A DNA stretch of 64,000 nucleotides from Pseudonocardiales bacterium. GTDB lineage: Bacteria; Actinomycetota; Actinomycetes; Mycobacteriales; Pseudonocardiaceae. Below the pieces are notes generated by a model, which saw only the letters and a list, made by a program, of their open reading frames with translations, searched no databases and was not told the DNA's origin. Location: the NCBI GenBank assembly GCA_023252195.1, contig JAHEXI010000009.1:62001-126000 (forward strand). Direction: 5' to 3'. The translations under genes and the position numbers were made by a program. Positions 7,562-17,045 of this stretch are shown here, one piece after another (the stretch's first letter is position 1; every line of letters begins with the position of its first letter).

Positions 7562-7974
7562 CCCCGAGCCTGCCGCTGACGGCGCGGATCACCGCGGCTG
7601 GCTGCCTCGCAGTCAGCGGTGTCATCCACACCCAGCTCTACCTGCACGGCTACCGGAACATCCCCGGCGTCGGCCCGGCATTCCTGCTCCAAGCCAGCGG
7701 CGCCCTCGCGGTGACGCTTCTGCTGCTGCTCACCGCCACGGTAGTGCCGCGGCTGATCGCCGCCGGGCTGGCCTTAGGCGCGCTGGGCGGTTTCGCCGCG
7801 TCGCGCACCATTGGGATCTTCGGGTTCATCGAATACGGCCTGCAACCCGCCCCGCAAGCCCTGATCAGCGTGCTCGTCGAGATCGCCGCGCTCGGACTGC
7901 TCATGATCGGCACAACGAGGGAAGGATCGGGGAAGGGCTGGCTCGTATGGTCACGGCGACATCTACCGCGATGA
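7558..7974 (+). CDS. Small four-helix membrane protein
   Basis: The 138-residue protein has about four hydrophobic segments (around residues 8-26, 42-60, 64-84 and 95-118) and a basic C-terminal tail. Its ATG overlaps the stop of the phosphoesterase gene, so it belongs to the same operon. I do not recognise a named family. Small proteins of this kind often accompany cupredoxins and may hold them at the membrane, but that is inference. Confidence 0.8.
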   Translation: MTPSLPLTARITAAGCLAVSGVIHTQLYLHGYRNIPGVGPAFLLQASGALAVTLLLLLTATVVPRLIAAGLALGALGGFAASRTIGIFGFIEYGLQPAPQALISVLVEIAALGLLMIGTTREGSGKGWLVWSRRHLPR

Positions 7975-7990
7975 ACAAAGGAGAGACGCC

Positions 7991-8392
7991 ATGGCCATCT
8001 CAGCGACCATGCCCGCCGTCACACATGTCGCCGTCACCGTGACCGACCTCGCCGTCAGCGAGGAGTGGTACACCACCGTCCTGGGCATCAAGCCGGTCAT
8101 CGACGAGGACACCGGCCCGTTCCGGCATATCGTCTACGAGCTTGGCAACACCCTGCTCGGGCTGCATGGCTTCCCTGATCTGGCCAGCGACGAGCCTTTC
8201 GACGAGCGCAAGCCGGGGCTCGATCACATCGCGTTCGGCTGCGCGAACCGCGGAGAACTCGTGGAGTGGGCCGCTCGCCTCGACGAGCTCGGCATCGCCC
8301 ACGGTGACATCGTCGACGCGGGATATGGATCTGGCCTGTCGTTCCGCGACCCGGACAACATCGCCCTCGAGCTATTCGCCCCGCCGTCCTGA
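7991..8392 (+). CDS. VOC (glyoxalase/bleomycin-resistance) family protein
   Basis: The 133-residue protein begins after AAAGGAGAG. It shows two beta-alpha-beta-beta-beta modules of the vicinal-oxygen-chelate fold: THVAVTVTDLAVSEEWYTTV near the start and GLDHIAFGCANRGE in the middle, with the metal-ligand pattern H...E...H...E ending in SFRDPDNIALELF. Family members isomerise, cleave or bind small molecules using a divalent metal. It is the last gene of the rightward block that starts at the sigma gene and precedes a convergent regulator. Confidence 0.9.
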   Translation: MAISATMPAVTHVAVTVTDLAVSEEWYTTVLGIKPVIDEDTGPFRHIVYELGNTLLGLHGFPDLASDEPFDERKPGLDHIAFGCANRGELVEWAARLDELGIAHGDIVDAGYGSGLSFRDPDNIALELFAPPS

Positions 8393-8416
8393 GCAGCTGG
8401 TGGTCAGCCGACGACA

Positions 8417-11400
8417 TCAACAATTCGCCGTGGCGCGACGGCACCGTTCGGCGTCGATCGGTTGGCCTGCTCCGTGGAACTTCTCCGCGGCGGTGCGCAT
8501 TCGCTTGCGCGCCGTCGTGGAGTCGCCGCTCGCGGCCGCGACCGTGGCCTGCGCCTCGGCGATCGCTGCGTCCCACGAGGTGCCCTGCCACACCACCGCC
8601 GAGCGCTCCGCCAGGCCCAGCAGCCGTTGCGCGTTGCGAAGATCACCGGCCCGGGCACACGCGATCGACGCAGGTACGCACAGCATGATCGAGCAAAAGG
8701 GGCAGAAGTCGTCCCATCCGAGCGTTGCTTCGGCTTGGTCGATGATTTCTCGAGCCTCGAGCGCGTCAGGCGCGGCGACGATCATCGTGCCGAAGATGCG
8801 TTGCAGGAGGTGCTTGGCGAGCATCGACCCGCGCGCCAGGGGGAGTGCATCCTGGAGCAGTCGCATCGCAACTTCGCAGTCTCCTTCGGCGACCCGAACT
8901 TCGGCGAGTCGCTGCAACGAATGCGCCTCGCCTGCGGCAGACCCGATATCCCGGTGCAGGTCGCGCGCCTCGGAGAGTTCGGCCGCGGCGAGCCCAAGAT
9001 CGCCTGAGAGGAATGCGGCTTCGCCGATCAATGCCGACGCGAAGGCTTCGGCACGTAACGCGCCGCTGCGCCTGGCTGTCGCCTGCAGGTCGCGGGCCAC
9101 GTCGATGACTTCGGCGTAGGGATTTGGCCCGTACAACATGCACTCGGCCGCGCAGAGGTAGCCGTCGAAGATCGCGTTGGCAATCTCCGGGTTATCCCGC
9201 GTCCGGCGCAGCTCCAGGCGCATACGGTCGAACCAGCTACCCGATCGATGCGCCAGCAACCCTTGCAGCGAGACCAAATCGAGCACCATCCAGTTCCGCT
9301 CACCTGCGAGTACCAGCCGCTGTGCTTCGTCGGCCGCCGCCTGCGCTGTCGCGAAATCGGCGGTGAAATACGCGCACTTGCCGCGTGCCATGAGGATGTC
9401 GGCGTCATCGGCGCCCCCATCGGTGTCGAGCCCGTCGAGGGCGGCGACCGCGGTGTCGACGTCGCCCGACATCACGGCGCAGCGCGCGAGCCGAACGCGC
9501 AGTCGCCGGACCGTGCTCGGATCAGCCCCGTCGAGTGCCTCGCGATAGGCGGACGTGGCCATCGGATCACCGAGGGCGTTGAGCAGGTCGCCGCGCAGCG
9601 ACAGGGCTGCGGCCCGCTGGGCCCCGGTGGCATGCGGCCGGACCGCTTCGACCAACGCCAGCGCATCGCGGTATGCGCCAACGGCCGCTTCCGTCTCGGC
9701 GGCTCGTAGCAGGTACGGCACGGCGTCGACAGCTGCACCGGACTGGAGCAGGTGGTGACCGATGCGTGCCGCCGACGCGCCCAGCTCGATCAGGCGGCTG
9801 GCGGCATCGCGGTGGATCCGGCGTTGCCGGTGCGGCGGCAGATCCTCGAGAAGCGCGTCGCGTACGAGGTCGTGACGGAACCGGTAGCCGGCACTCGCGG
9901 ACTCGACGACCAGCGCGGCGAGGGCGGCGTCCAGGTGGTCGAATGCTGCGCTCTCTGGCAGCCCGGACAGTGCGACGAACTCGTCGGTGTCGAAGGACGA
10001 ACCGACAACAGCCACGCGTTGCAGAACCTCGCGCATCGCGGGCAGGATGCCGCCGATGATGTTGGCATCGAGCGGCTGTACCCGTTTCGGCTCGCCGCCA
10101 ACCCGGCGGGCGAGCTCGTTTACCGCAAAGGGGATACCTCGACTGAGCGCGGCGACGTGTTCGACCTGCTCGGGCGATGGTTGCGGAACGTGGTGACGGA
10201 TGAGGGTGGCGACGTCGTCGGTGCCAAGTGGGCCGAGCTCGAGCTCGACGGCTCGATGCCGGTCGAGCAGGCTCTGGCGCGTCTGGGCCAGCGTGTCGGA
10301 AATCGGGGCCGGCCGATGCGTGAAGACGATGCAGACCCGCTGGTCGTACGCCGAACGTGCGATGTAGTGCAGGAGACGCAGGCTGGCGTCGTCGGCGTCG
10401 TGGGCGTCGTCGATGGTGAGCAGCAGCCCGCTCGTGGCCGATGCCCGGCGGACCAGTTCAGCCGCCGCCATGTACAACCGCTGATGCGAGCTTTCACCGG
10501 TCCATGAGCTCTCTGCCCCGGCGAGGGCACGGTTGATCTCTTCTCGATGGTGATCGGGCAGCCCGTCGAGCAACGTTGGATGATGCCGGGACACGCTGGC
10601 GAGTGCCTCGACGACGGGCGCATACGGCCAGGCCCCCTCGACCGGCGCCGACGAGCCGTGACCGACACAAAAGCCGAGCTGCTCTGCCCGCGCCCTGATG
10701 GCGGCGAGCAGGGACGACTTACCGATTCCAGGCAGGCCAGTGACGATCAGCGTCCGACTGCGTCCCGCAGCCGAGTCGCCCAGCGCTCGCTCGGCGATGG
10801 ACAGCTCGCGGTCGCGGCCGAGCAATGGGTCGTCCCGTCTGGCAACGATGTCGCGCTCAGCGATTAGCCGGTCACGCAGCGCCGTCGCCTCGCGCCCGGG
10901 AGAAACACCCAGCTCACGTCGCAGCGTGCGGGTCATGCGTTCGAACTGACGCAAGGCCGCATGGCGATCGCCGTTCGCCGCGTAGCGCCGCATGAGGGCG
11001 AGATGAGCCAGCTCGTCGCTCGCGTCCAGCTCGACCACCCTCTCCCAGCAACCGTCGAGGCGCAGCAGGTCGAGATAGCGCAGCCGGAGCTGCTCGCGGC
11101 GCTCCTGCGCCCATGCCTCGTACCTGTCGTGGGGCAGCAGCTCGCCGCCGTACATCGACAGCGCCTGGCGGGCGGCGCCTATATCCTCGTCGACCAGAGC
11201 CCGGCGCGCGAGGTCCTCAAACAGCTCGACATCGACGGTCGTGTCGGAATCGGGGCATAACGCGACGTTGTCACCACGCAGCACGACTGCGTTCGACACG
11301 TCGATGGCCCGTCTGGCGAAATGCGCCGCTTTGTGCAGCTTCGGCACGGCCTCTTCGATCGTGTCATCGGGCCACACGAGATCGATGACCTGCTCGCGGT

Positions 11401-11539
11401 GCAGGCACCTGCCGGGCGCCATGGCCAGTACCTTCACCAGCGCCGCCGCGTGCCGGCGCGTCCAACTACCCGCGGCGACCGGGACGGCGTCGACCGTCAC
11501 CTCGAATCGACCGAGCAGCGTGATGTGGATGGTCGGCAT
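8417..11539 (-). CDS. BTAD-AAA-TPR transcriptional regulator (SARP/LAL-like)
   Basis: At 1040 residues this is a giant signal-integrating regulator. The first 90 residues form a winged-helix DNA-binding domain (ITLLGRFEVTV...TRRHAAALVKVL), followed to about residue 235 by the BTAD all-helical domain (LRLRYLDLLRLDGCWERVVE). An AAA ATPase domain with Walker A (GLPGIGKSSLL) and Walker B (LLLTIDDAHDADD) follows. From about residue 590 onward there are TPR-like helical repeats. Proteins of this build control secondary metabolism or stress genes. It faces the VOC gene convergently and has no obvious operon partner. Confidence 0.9.
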   Translation of the reverse strand: MPTIHITLLGRFEVTVDAVPVAAGSWTRRHAAALVKVLAMAPGRCLHREQVIDLVWPDDTIEEAVPKLHKAAHFARRAIDVSNAVVLRGDNVALCPDSDTTVDVELFEDLARRALVDEDIGAARQALSMYGGELLPHDRYEAWAQERREQLRLRYLDLLRLDGCWERVVELDASDELAHLALMRRYAANGDRHAALRQFERMTRTLRRELGVSPGREATALRDRLIAERDIVARRDDPLLGRDRELSIAERALGDSAAGRSRTLIVTGLPGIGKSSLLAAIRARAEQLGFCVGHGSSAPVEGAWPYAPVVEALASVSRHHPTLLDGLPDHHREEINRALAGAESSWTGESSHQRLYMAAAELVRRASATSGLLLTIDDAHDADDASLRLLHYIARSAYDQRVCIVFTHRPAPISDTLAQTRQSLLDRHRAVELELGPLGTDDVATLIRHHVPQPSPEQVEHVAALSRGIPFAVNELARRVGGEPKRVQPLDANIIGGILPAMREVLQRVAVVGSSFDTDEFVALSGLPESAAFDHLDAALAALVVESASAGYRFRHDLVRDALLEDLPPHRQRRIHRDAASRLIELGASAARIGHHLLQSGAAVDAVPYLLRAAETEAAVGAYRDALALVEAVRPHATGAQRAAALSLRGDLLNALGDPMATSAYREALDGADPSTVRRLRVRLARCAVMSGDVDTAVAALDGLDTDGGADDADILMARGKCAYFTADFATAQAAADEAQRLVLAGERNWMVLDLVSLQGLLAHRSGSWFDRMRLELRRTRDNPEIANAIFDGYLCAAECMLYGPNPYAEVIDVARDLQATARRSGALRAEAFASALIGEAAFLSGDLGLAAAELSEARDLHRDIGSAAGEAHSLQRLAEVRVAEGDCEVAMRLLQDALPLARGSMLAKHLLQRIFGTMIVAAPDALEAREIIDQAEATLGWDDFCPFCSIMLCVPASIACARAGDLRNAQRLLGLAERSAVVWQGTSWDAAIAEAQATVAAASGDSTTARKRMRTAAEKFHGAGQPIDAERCRRATANC

Positions 11540-11670
11540 GTCACGGGCACCTCCCGTCGCCTCGTCGGTCGGTCGCGACTAGCTCCGTCACGATGCCCGA
11601 AGAAAGCCTACGACCCGCCGCTGCGCCCGCCCAGATCTTCCGCGGGCACTGAGCTAGGCGCCATACCTCG

Positions 11671-13281
11671 CTAGCTCTGCCGTTCCCGAGCGCGACGGTA
11701 TGGCCTGGACGAGCCGATCCGCACGATTCGGGCAAGAGAGGGGACTCCAGCCTTGCTGAGGACGAAGAGCATGTAATGCCCCGGAGGACAGATGTCCGGT
11801 CGCTCGGGCGCAGTAATGGTCACGCTGCCGTCGTCGCAGCCGAACTTGAGAATGTTGATGCGCTGGTTCTGGTCGGAGGCGTGAGTCACCGAGGGGAGCC
11901 GTATCCAGGTGACCTTTCCAACGTCGGGTCCCGAGGTCTGGAGTGAAAATGTGTCGCCATAAGCGACGTCCCCGGGAGCCGAGGTGATCGCCGGGCGGGG
12001 GCCGCGGAACAGATAGGGGGGATGGAAGATCTGTGCGTTGCGGTGGCTGTCCCTAAGATCATTTGCCTTCCCGTCAACGGCGAACTCGCCGCCGCCCGCG
12101 CTGAGTACCGTCGCGTCCGGCAGCAGCACGGCGGTCCCATGGTAACAGCGATCGATATCTTCGGCCGCCAGTTTTTCCCATTCTTGCGTCACCGGATCCC
12201 ACTGTTCGGCGACGTGTACAGGTTTCCCCGGCGACAGGTCGTTGAAGCCAGGGCCCCTGGTTCCTCCTGTCACGAGGACCTTCCCGTCCGCGAGAGTCGT
12301 CGCGTGATGCTGGCGGCGCGAGAAGTGCATACTTGGGATCTCGCGCCAGGTCGGGCGATTGGCGCAGAGATCGAGGACACCTGCCGCGGCGGTAGGGACG
12401 TCGTTGGTCCCGTCATTGCTGCCGCCGATGTAGACGACCTTTCCTGAATCGTACATTACCGAAGGACCGTACTGCCGCTCCCCATTCCGGCGAAGCCCTT
12501 GTAAGCCGGGTAGCGGAGTCCAGGCACTGGGGTCGTTGGTGTTGCGCGTGTACGTCCTGGCGTTCGACCCGGATGCGAACATCTGTCCGCTCGGAGCGAT
12601 GTGGATTCGCGAATATGGCGGGAGGCCGGTGAAGCGCGCGGTCGGTGTCCACTGGCGCCCATCCCAGATTTGCGGGACATCGTTGAAAGTGACGGTTCCA
12701 TTGTCCTTGTAGCTGCCCGATGACACCAGCACAGTTCCGTCCGAGAGCGCTGTGGCGGTCGGATACCACAGGCGCTCGTGCATTACCGGAAGGGCTGCCC
12801 AGGTGTTCGTCCGGTAGTCGTAGACGCACGTCTGGTCGAGCCCGTCGCCGTCTGTGGCGTGGCCGCCCACGACCAACAGTCGACCGTCGGGGAGAAAGGC
12901 ATGGCCCGAGCAGAACAGGTTGACCTTCGTGCCGTCCGCACGCTTGGGTTGCGGTGTCGGGGTCAGTTCCCCGGTTCTGGGGTTCCAGAGGTATGGGGTG
13001 CACTCGTGCTCGTGCATTGAGCCGGTAGGTTGGTCCCGCCGTCCCCAGAACAGGACCTTTCCGTTCGGGAGCACGCTCGTATGGATGGCTACGTTCGGCA
13101 ACTCGAAGACCGGATCCCACCGTCCCCGATGCGCCCACGCGGGATCCTCTGCACGGTCTCGGCGGGGCACAGGCGAGATGGCGTTATTCGTCGAAGCCCG
13201 GGCCATACCGCCGTAGCGCAACGCCAGGCCCGGAGTCATCAGCAGCATCAGGGCGGAGCGTCGACTTGTTGTGAATGCCAT
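11671..13281 (-). CDS. Copper-radical oxidase of the galactose/glyoxal oxidase family, secreted
   Basis: The 536-residue protein has an N-terminal Tat-like signal (TSRRSALMLLMTPGLALRYGG), a kelch-type propeller and a C-terminal DUF1929 domain. The galactose-oxidase active site can be traced: Cys124 (LFCSGHAFLPDG) and Tyr173 (RLWYPTATALSDG) for the cross-linked cofactor, Tyr380-His381 (RCYHGTAVLLPD) and His467 (PSVTHASDQNQR). Spacings agree with galactose oxidase (C228, Y272, Y495-H496, H581). Such enzymes oxidise primary alcohols or aldehydes and release H2O2; the actinomycete relative GlxA acts in cell-wall glycan deposition. The substrate here is unknown. It is transcribed in the same direction as the lectin/DUF4185 gene 187 bases upstream. 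Confidence 0.9.
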   Translation of the reverse strand: MAFTTSRRSALMLLMTPGLALRYGGMARASTNNAISPVPRRDRAEDPAWAHRGRWDPVFELPNVAIHTSVLPNGKVLFWGRRDQPTGSMHEHECTPYLWNPRTGELTPTPQPKRADGTKVNLFCSGHAFLPDGRLLVVGGHATDGDGLDQTCVYDYRTNTWAALPVMHERLWYPTATALSDGTVLVSSGSYKDNGTVTFNDVPQIWDGRQWTPTARFTGLPPYSRIHIAPSGQMFASGSNARTYTRNTNDPSAWTPLPGLQGLRRNGERQYGPSVMYDSGKVVYIGGSNDGTNDVPTAAAGVLDLCANRPTWREIPSMHFSRRQHHATTLADGKVLVTGGTRGPGFNDLSPGKPVHVAEQWDPVTQEWEKLAAEDIDRCYHGTAVLLPDATVLSAGGGEFAVDGKANDLRDSHRNAQIFHPPYLFRGPRPAITSAPGDVAYGDTFSLQTSGPDVGKVTWIRLPSVTHASDQNQRINILKFGCDDGSVTITAPERPDICPPGHYMLFVLSKAGVPSLARIVRIGSSRPYRRARERQS

Positions 13282-13468
13282 GTCCTGCTTTCCAGGGCCA
13301 GTCCGATGCGGCGCGTGCTGCCCGCACCGTTACAACGTCGACCTGCCTGCCCTGGTTACGCCCATCGTCGGTTTTCGGTGTATCCACACGCACGGGTATT
13401 GCATCGGCCGGGTGGCCACAGATCGCTCTCCGCCACGTTCTCTGCGCGAATCGAATAGACTGTCAGCT

Positions 13469-15688
13469 TTAGTCGAGTGATGTCGGTATAGAGACAGTCA
13501 TCAACATTGCCTGATACGGATTCGCGGTGGACATTGTGAAGTAAATCTGCGCTCCATCGCCCGACCAGCGGGTATATTGAGGAATCTGGTAGGGGCCATA
13601 CATCCCTCCCAGGTCGGCGCTGCGGTTAGAGCCGAAACCTTCCTGTGTGTGATCAGCGTTCGGCAGATGCATGAACTTTCCAAGTCCATCGTTCACCGAG
13701 AAGACCACGTCGCCGGTGGACCAGGGTCCGTAAGGACGTTCTGCGCAGCGCATCACTATCCCGCCAACGGATGATCTATCCGCAGGCCAGTCTGCGTTGT
13801 AAAGACACATCCAGGCCCCCAGCAGCGGATTCCAGCGGACCGACAGTTCGCCGACACAGCCCTCGCCGAAGAGTGGGACTGCACTGTCCTCGTCAGGACT
13901 CCAGTGCGGTTGACTGAAGCCGCCAGTATAAAACAGGAAACCGCCGGGTTCCTCCAGTCGCGCTACCGGCTTAACCGCAAGGTACACATCGCTGGAACGG
14001 TAGCGACCGCTGCCAAAGACGATAAGCTGTGGTCCGTCTCCGGGGAGTCCATGTTCGTGCGCGTCAACGATCATTGTCGAGACATTGACGAACTTGTACC
14101 GTGACATTTCGTAAAGGAGCGTGAAGTCAAGGCCATTGTTGTCTGACCGAGCTAGTATTGATCTTCCCATCAGGGTGTAGATGCCCACTCGACGGTGATC
14201 AGTGCTGAAGAAGACGTACATGCTGCTGTCGCAGCTGACCCCGTCGAGCGGCACCTCGAAGGCGCCCTGGGCAATGCCGGGGACCAGTGGCGGCTGGGGG
14301 AGGAACGTTAGCTTAAGGCCATCGTCGGCGTTCGTATCCGTACAGAAAGCAATAGCATCAAGATCATCATTGGGGAGGCTGTGACCCACCCGCCAGGTGT
14401 CGCCAAATAAGAAGTATAGGCGATCCCGATGGGCAAACGAGACACCAAGGTCTGTGCCGATGATACCGAACTTGCTCTCGGTTCGATTGGAAGCAAATCT
14501 TGGTGTACCCGTTCCGTTCCATCCTTCACGGTCAAACTCACCGGTTAGCTGAACGATCTTCCGGGCACGATGGGCAAGTTGCGGATGTGGCTCCAGCATG
14601 CTGAAGCGATCAGTCCGAATCCACACCTCCTCGGCGCGGGCGTTCTGATGCCAGTAATGAACGACCGAGCCACGATGCTCATCGACGAGGACCTCGAAGT
14701 CGCCGTGACCGGCTGGACCGAAACGGGACTGGATGACGCCACCAAGACCCGCACAGGACTGGGTAATAAACTGAGCCTTGGTCCAACGCCCGGGGACATC
14801 ACTATTTTTCTGGAAGAAATGGCGAAGCTCTATGGAACCGTCGTAAAGACGGAGCGGCACCACGACTTCGAACCTGCCGCGTTGTCCTGTGGTCGGCGTG
14901 GATTGGATGATGCACCCGGGGCCGGCCACATTATCCTGTTCACCCGTGACTCGTTGACCGCGAATCCAGGGGATGCGTACGCTCATCGTCAACCTTTGAC
15001 GCAGCTCTGAGGGTAGATGCTCGTAGCTGTTATCGCGGTAGAAGTGGCATAGTTCGATGCCGCCGGGTTGCAATAGGGGTACGACGACTTCGAAATTGCC
15101 GTGCTGTCCTGTGTTGGGGGTGGATTGGATGATGCACCCGGGTCCGGCTACATCGTCGTGGTCGCCGGTGATTCGTTGCCCGCGGATCCACGGTAGGTGG
15201 GCGTCGTTGTTGTCGCGGTAGAAGTGGCGCAGTTCGACGGTCCCGGTGGCTAGCCGTAGGGGTACGACGACTTCGAAATTGCCGCGTTGTCCTGTGTTGG
15301 GGGTGGATTGGATGATGCACCCGGGTCCGGCTACATCGTCGTGGTCACTGGTGATTCGTTGCCCGCGGATCCACGGTAGGTGGGCGTCGTTGTTGTCGCG
15401 GTAGAAGTGGCGCAGTTCGACGGTCCCGGTGGCTAGCCGTAGGGGTACGACGACTTCGAAATTGCCGCGTTGTCCTGTGTTGGGGGTGGATTGGATGATG
15501 CACCCGGGTCCGGCTACATCGTCGTGGTCACTGGTGATTCGTTGTCCGCGGATCCACGGTAGGTGGACGTCGTTGTTGTTTCGGAACCAATGCCACAGTT
15601 GTTCCCGTTCTACGATGATTGCTTCAAAATTACCGTAGTGGCTCCGTCCAAAATCGGATTGGATGAGACTGACGTAAACTCTGGACAT
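13469..15688 (-). CDS. PLL-like lectin-propeller repeats fused to DUF4185
   Basis: The first half (about residues 1-375) consists of repeated units with the pattern GPGCIIQSTPNTGQRGNFEV and ELRHFYRDNNDAHLPWIRGQ, period 61 residues. It resembles the PLL/tectonin-like beta-propeller lectins that bind sugars. The second half is a DUF4185 domain (IGTDLGVSFAHRDRLYFLFG then DTW), a five-bladed propeller related to glycoside hydrolases. No signal peptide is visible at the start, so export would need another route. Codon use is less GC-rich in the DUF4185 half. Inferred role: recognition of a glycan, perhaps together with the neighbouring copper-radical oxidase. Confidence 0.8.
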   Translation of the reverse strand: MSRVYVSLIQSDFGRSHYGNFEAIIVEREQLWHWFRNNNDVHLPWIRGQRITSDHDDVAGPGCIIQSTPNTGQRGNFEVVVPLRLATGTVELRHFYRDNNDAHLPWIRGQRITSDHDDVAGPGCIIQSTPNTGQRGNFEVVVPLRLATGTVELRHFYRDNNDAHLPWIRGQRITGDHDDVAGPGCIIQSTPNTGQHGNFEVVVPLLQPGGIELCHFYRDNSYEHLPSELRQRLTMSVRIPWIRGQRVTGEQDNVAGPGCIIQSTPTTGQRGRFEVVVPLRLYDGSIELRHFFQKNSDVPGRWTKAQFITQSCAGLGGVIQSRFGPAGHGDFEVLVDEHRGSVVHYWHQNARAEEVWIRTDRFSMLEPHPQLAHRARKIVQLTGEFDREGWNGTGTPRFASNRTESKFGIIGTDLGVSFAHRDRLYFLFGDTWRVGHSLPNDDLDAIAFCTDTNADDGLKLTFLPQPPLVPGIAQGAFEVPLDGVSCDSSMYVFFSTDHRRVGIYTLMGRSILARSDNNGLDFTLLYEMSRYKFVNVSTMIVDAHEHGLPGDGPQLIVFGSGRYRSSDVYLAVKPVARLEEPGGFLFYTGGFSQPHWSPDEDSAVPLFGEGCVGELSVRWNPLLGAWMCLYNADWPADRSSVGGIVMRCAERPYGPWSTGDVVFSVNDGLGKFMHLPNADHTQEGFGSNRSADLGGMYGPYQIPQYTRWSGDGAQIYFTMSTANPYQAMLMTVSIPTSLD
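15098..15646 (-). repeat. Three tandem 183-bp coding repeats
   Basis: Units start at 15098, 15281 and 15464, exactly 183 bases (61 codons) apart. The first two differ at only a handful of positions; the third matches for its first two thirds and then diverges. A fourth, older copy begins near 14876. The near-identity points to recent unequal recombination or slippage. Confidence 0.9.
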
Positions 15689-15969
15689 TTCACAGTCCCT
15701 TCCAGTCTCCTAAGCTGACAGGGCTCCCGGACAGTCTTGGGGCGGCGGTACTACTCCGATCACCGCAGCGATGCTGTGTCCGCCTGCCTATCTTCGCCGC
15801 CCGGAATGTGGGGCGGACTCTGGGGTTCCCTGAGAGCGCCCCGGGGCGGGCGATGGTTGACAGCCAGGTTGGGCGCGGCCTCGCCAGGGTTGGCTCGTCA
15901 CAGTGTGACGTAGCAAGTCACGCCTTGGCAGGTCGCGGCATAACCACTACGCCACAAAGGGAGACGACC

Positions 15970-16430
15970 ATGCCACGCACTTGGAAGTTTGAGGCTCCGA
16001 TCCTCGTCGACGAACCGATCATTGAAGGGCGCTATGTCGAGATGGACGGCTATACGGTGGGATTCGAGTCGGTTCGCAGCGACGCGGACCCTGCCCCACT
16101 TTTTCGTGGACTGCAGGATGACCGCTGCCAGTGCCCGCACTGGGGGTGGTGCGGTCCGGGCAGGTCGTGATGCGCTACGCCGACCACGACGAGACCTACG
16201 CTGAGGGCGACGCCTACTACGCCGAGCTCGAAGAAGATCTCAGCGAGGCCGAGTGGTGGGCGGACCAGGCGCGCGCGGCGAAGCTGCGGGCGGAGCGCGA
16301 CGCGGTGCTCGACCAGGTCAGGGCCGCGACGGGACTCCACGGCCGGCAGCGACGGACTGGTTCGGCGGGCGAACGGGCACGCGTCGCGGTGCACAAGGCG
16401 GTGGCCCGCTGGCTACTCGATGAGCCGTGA
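15970..16430 (+). pseudogene. Cupin remnant, frameshifted and fused to an AAA-regulator tail
   Basis: From ATG 15970 (behind AAAGGGAGACG) a cupin-like protein begins (MPRTWKFEAPILVDEP...DRCQCPHWGW). At about 16148 the frame is lost; the next frame continues the cupin as VVMRYADHDETYAEGDAYYA. The sequence CACTGGGGGTGGTGCGG is explained by loss of a 4-base repeat from a GGGTGGGTGG-like run. Right after DAYYA the sequence switches to ELEEDLSEAEWWADQARAAK and GSAGERARVAVHKAV, which is the typical C-terminal tail of large AAA regulators. The locus is therefore a broken cupin joined to a piece of an unrelated gene. Confidence 0.72.
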
Positions 16431-16665
16431 GCCGCGCCGCCGCCAGAACGCCGCGACCGTGCGCGGTCACAGGCACAGCTCGAAGTGCTCTCCGTCGAGC
16501 GCACCAAGCGCGTGGAAGTGCCGATGATCCAGGGTCAGGATCCGGCCTACGCGCGAACTGGATTTCGCTATATGAGCCTAGTGCTATTCGACTCCCTAGT
16601 CAGTCGAGGGTGAGTGCTCGGTTGTCTCCGCAGTTTCGGAGAAGTCCATCCGTTAAACTAGGCTC

Positions 16666-17045
16666 ATGGACCCCACAACCACGTCTGGTGCCGGGCCCGA
16701 TCACCTGCCTGCCGCGGCCGCGCTGACGGCCGTGGCGGCGCTGAGCGACGAGCTGCGACGGCAGATGTATGGGTTCATCCGCCGGGCTCGCCGGCCGGTC
16801 AGCCGAGAGGAGGCCGCCGAGAATGTGGGCATCTCCCGCAAGCTGGCTGCCTTCCATCTGGACAAACTAGTCGAGGTTGGTCTGCTGCGGGCTCACTACG
16901 AGCCGGCGGACGGGATCCGCAAGGTGGGCCGCGCACCGAAACTCTACGAGCCCACCGACGCCGGGGTGCAGATCAGTATCCCGAGCAGGGAGCACGAGCT
17001 GTTGGCCGACATCCTCGTCGATGCTCTGCTCAAAACCAGGAAGAC
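16666..17045 (+). pseudogene. ArsR-type winged-helix regulator, truncated and joined to another gene
   Basis: From ATG 16666 the product contains a winged helix (LSDELRRQMYGFIRRARRPV, then REEAAENVGISRKLAAFHLD) and a wing (VGRAPKLYEP), as in actinobacterial regulators of about 230 residues that carry a C-terminal Cys cluster. That C-terminal half is absent: after VDALLK the frame runs into an unrelated helical protein and terminates out of frame at 17109. The DNA-binding domain may still be made. The bases before the start contain CTAGGCTC, the inverse of GAGCCTAG about 80 bases upstream, a possible operator. Confidence 0.7.

Noticed and set aside
15098..15646. Possible CRISPR or satellite repeats
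   Set aside because: The 183-bp units are in frame inside a long open reading frame and match a protein repeat.
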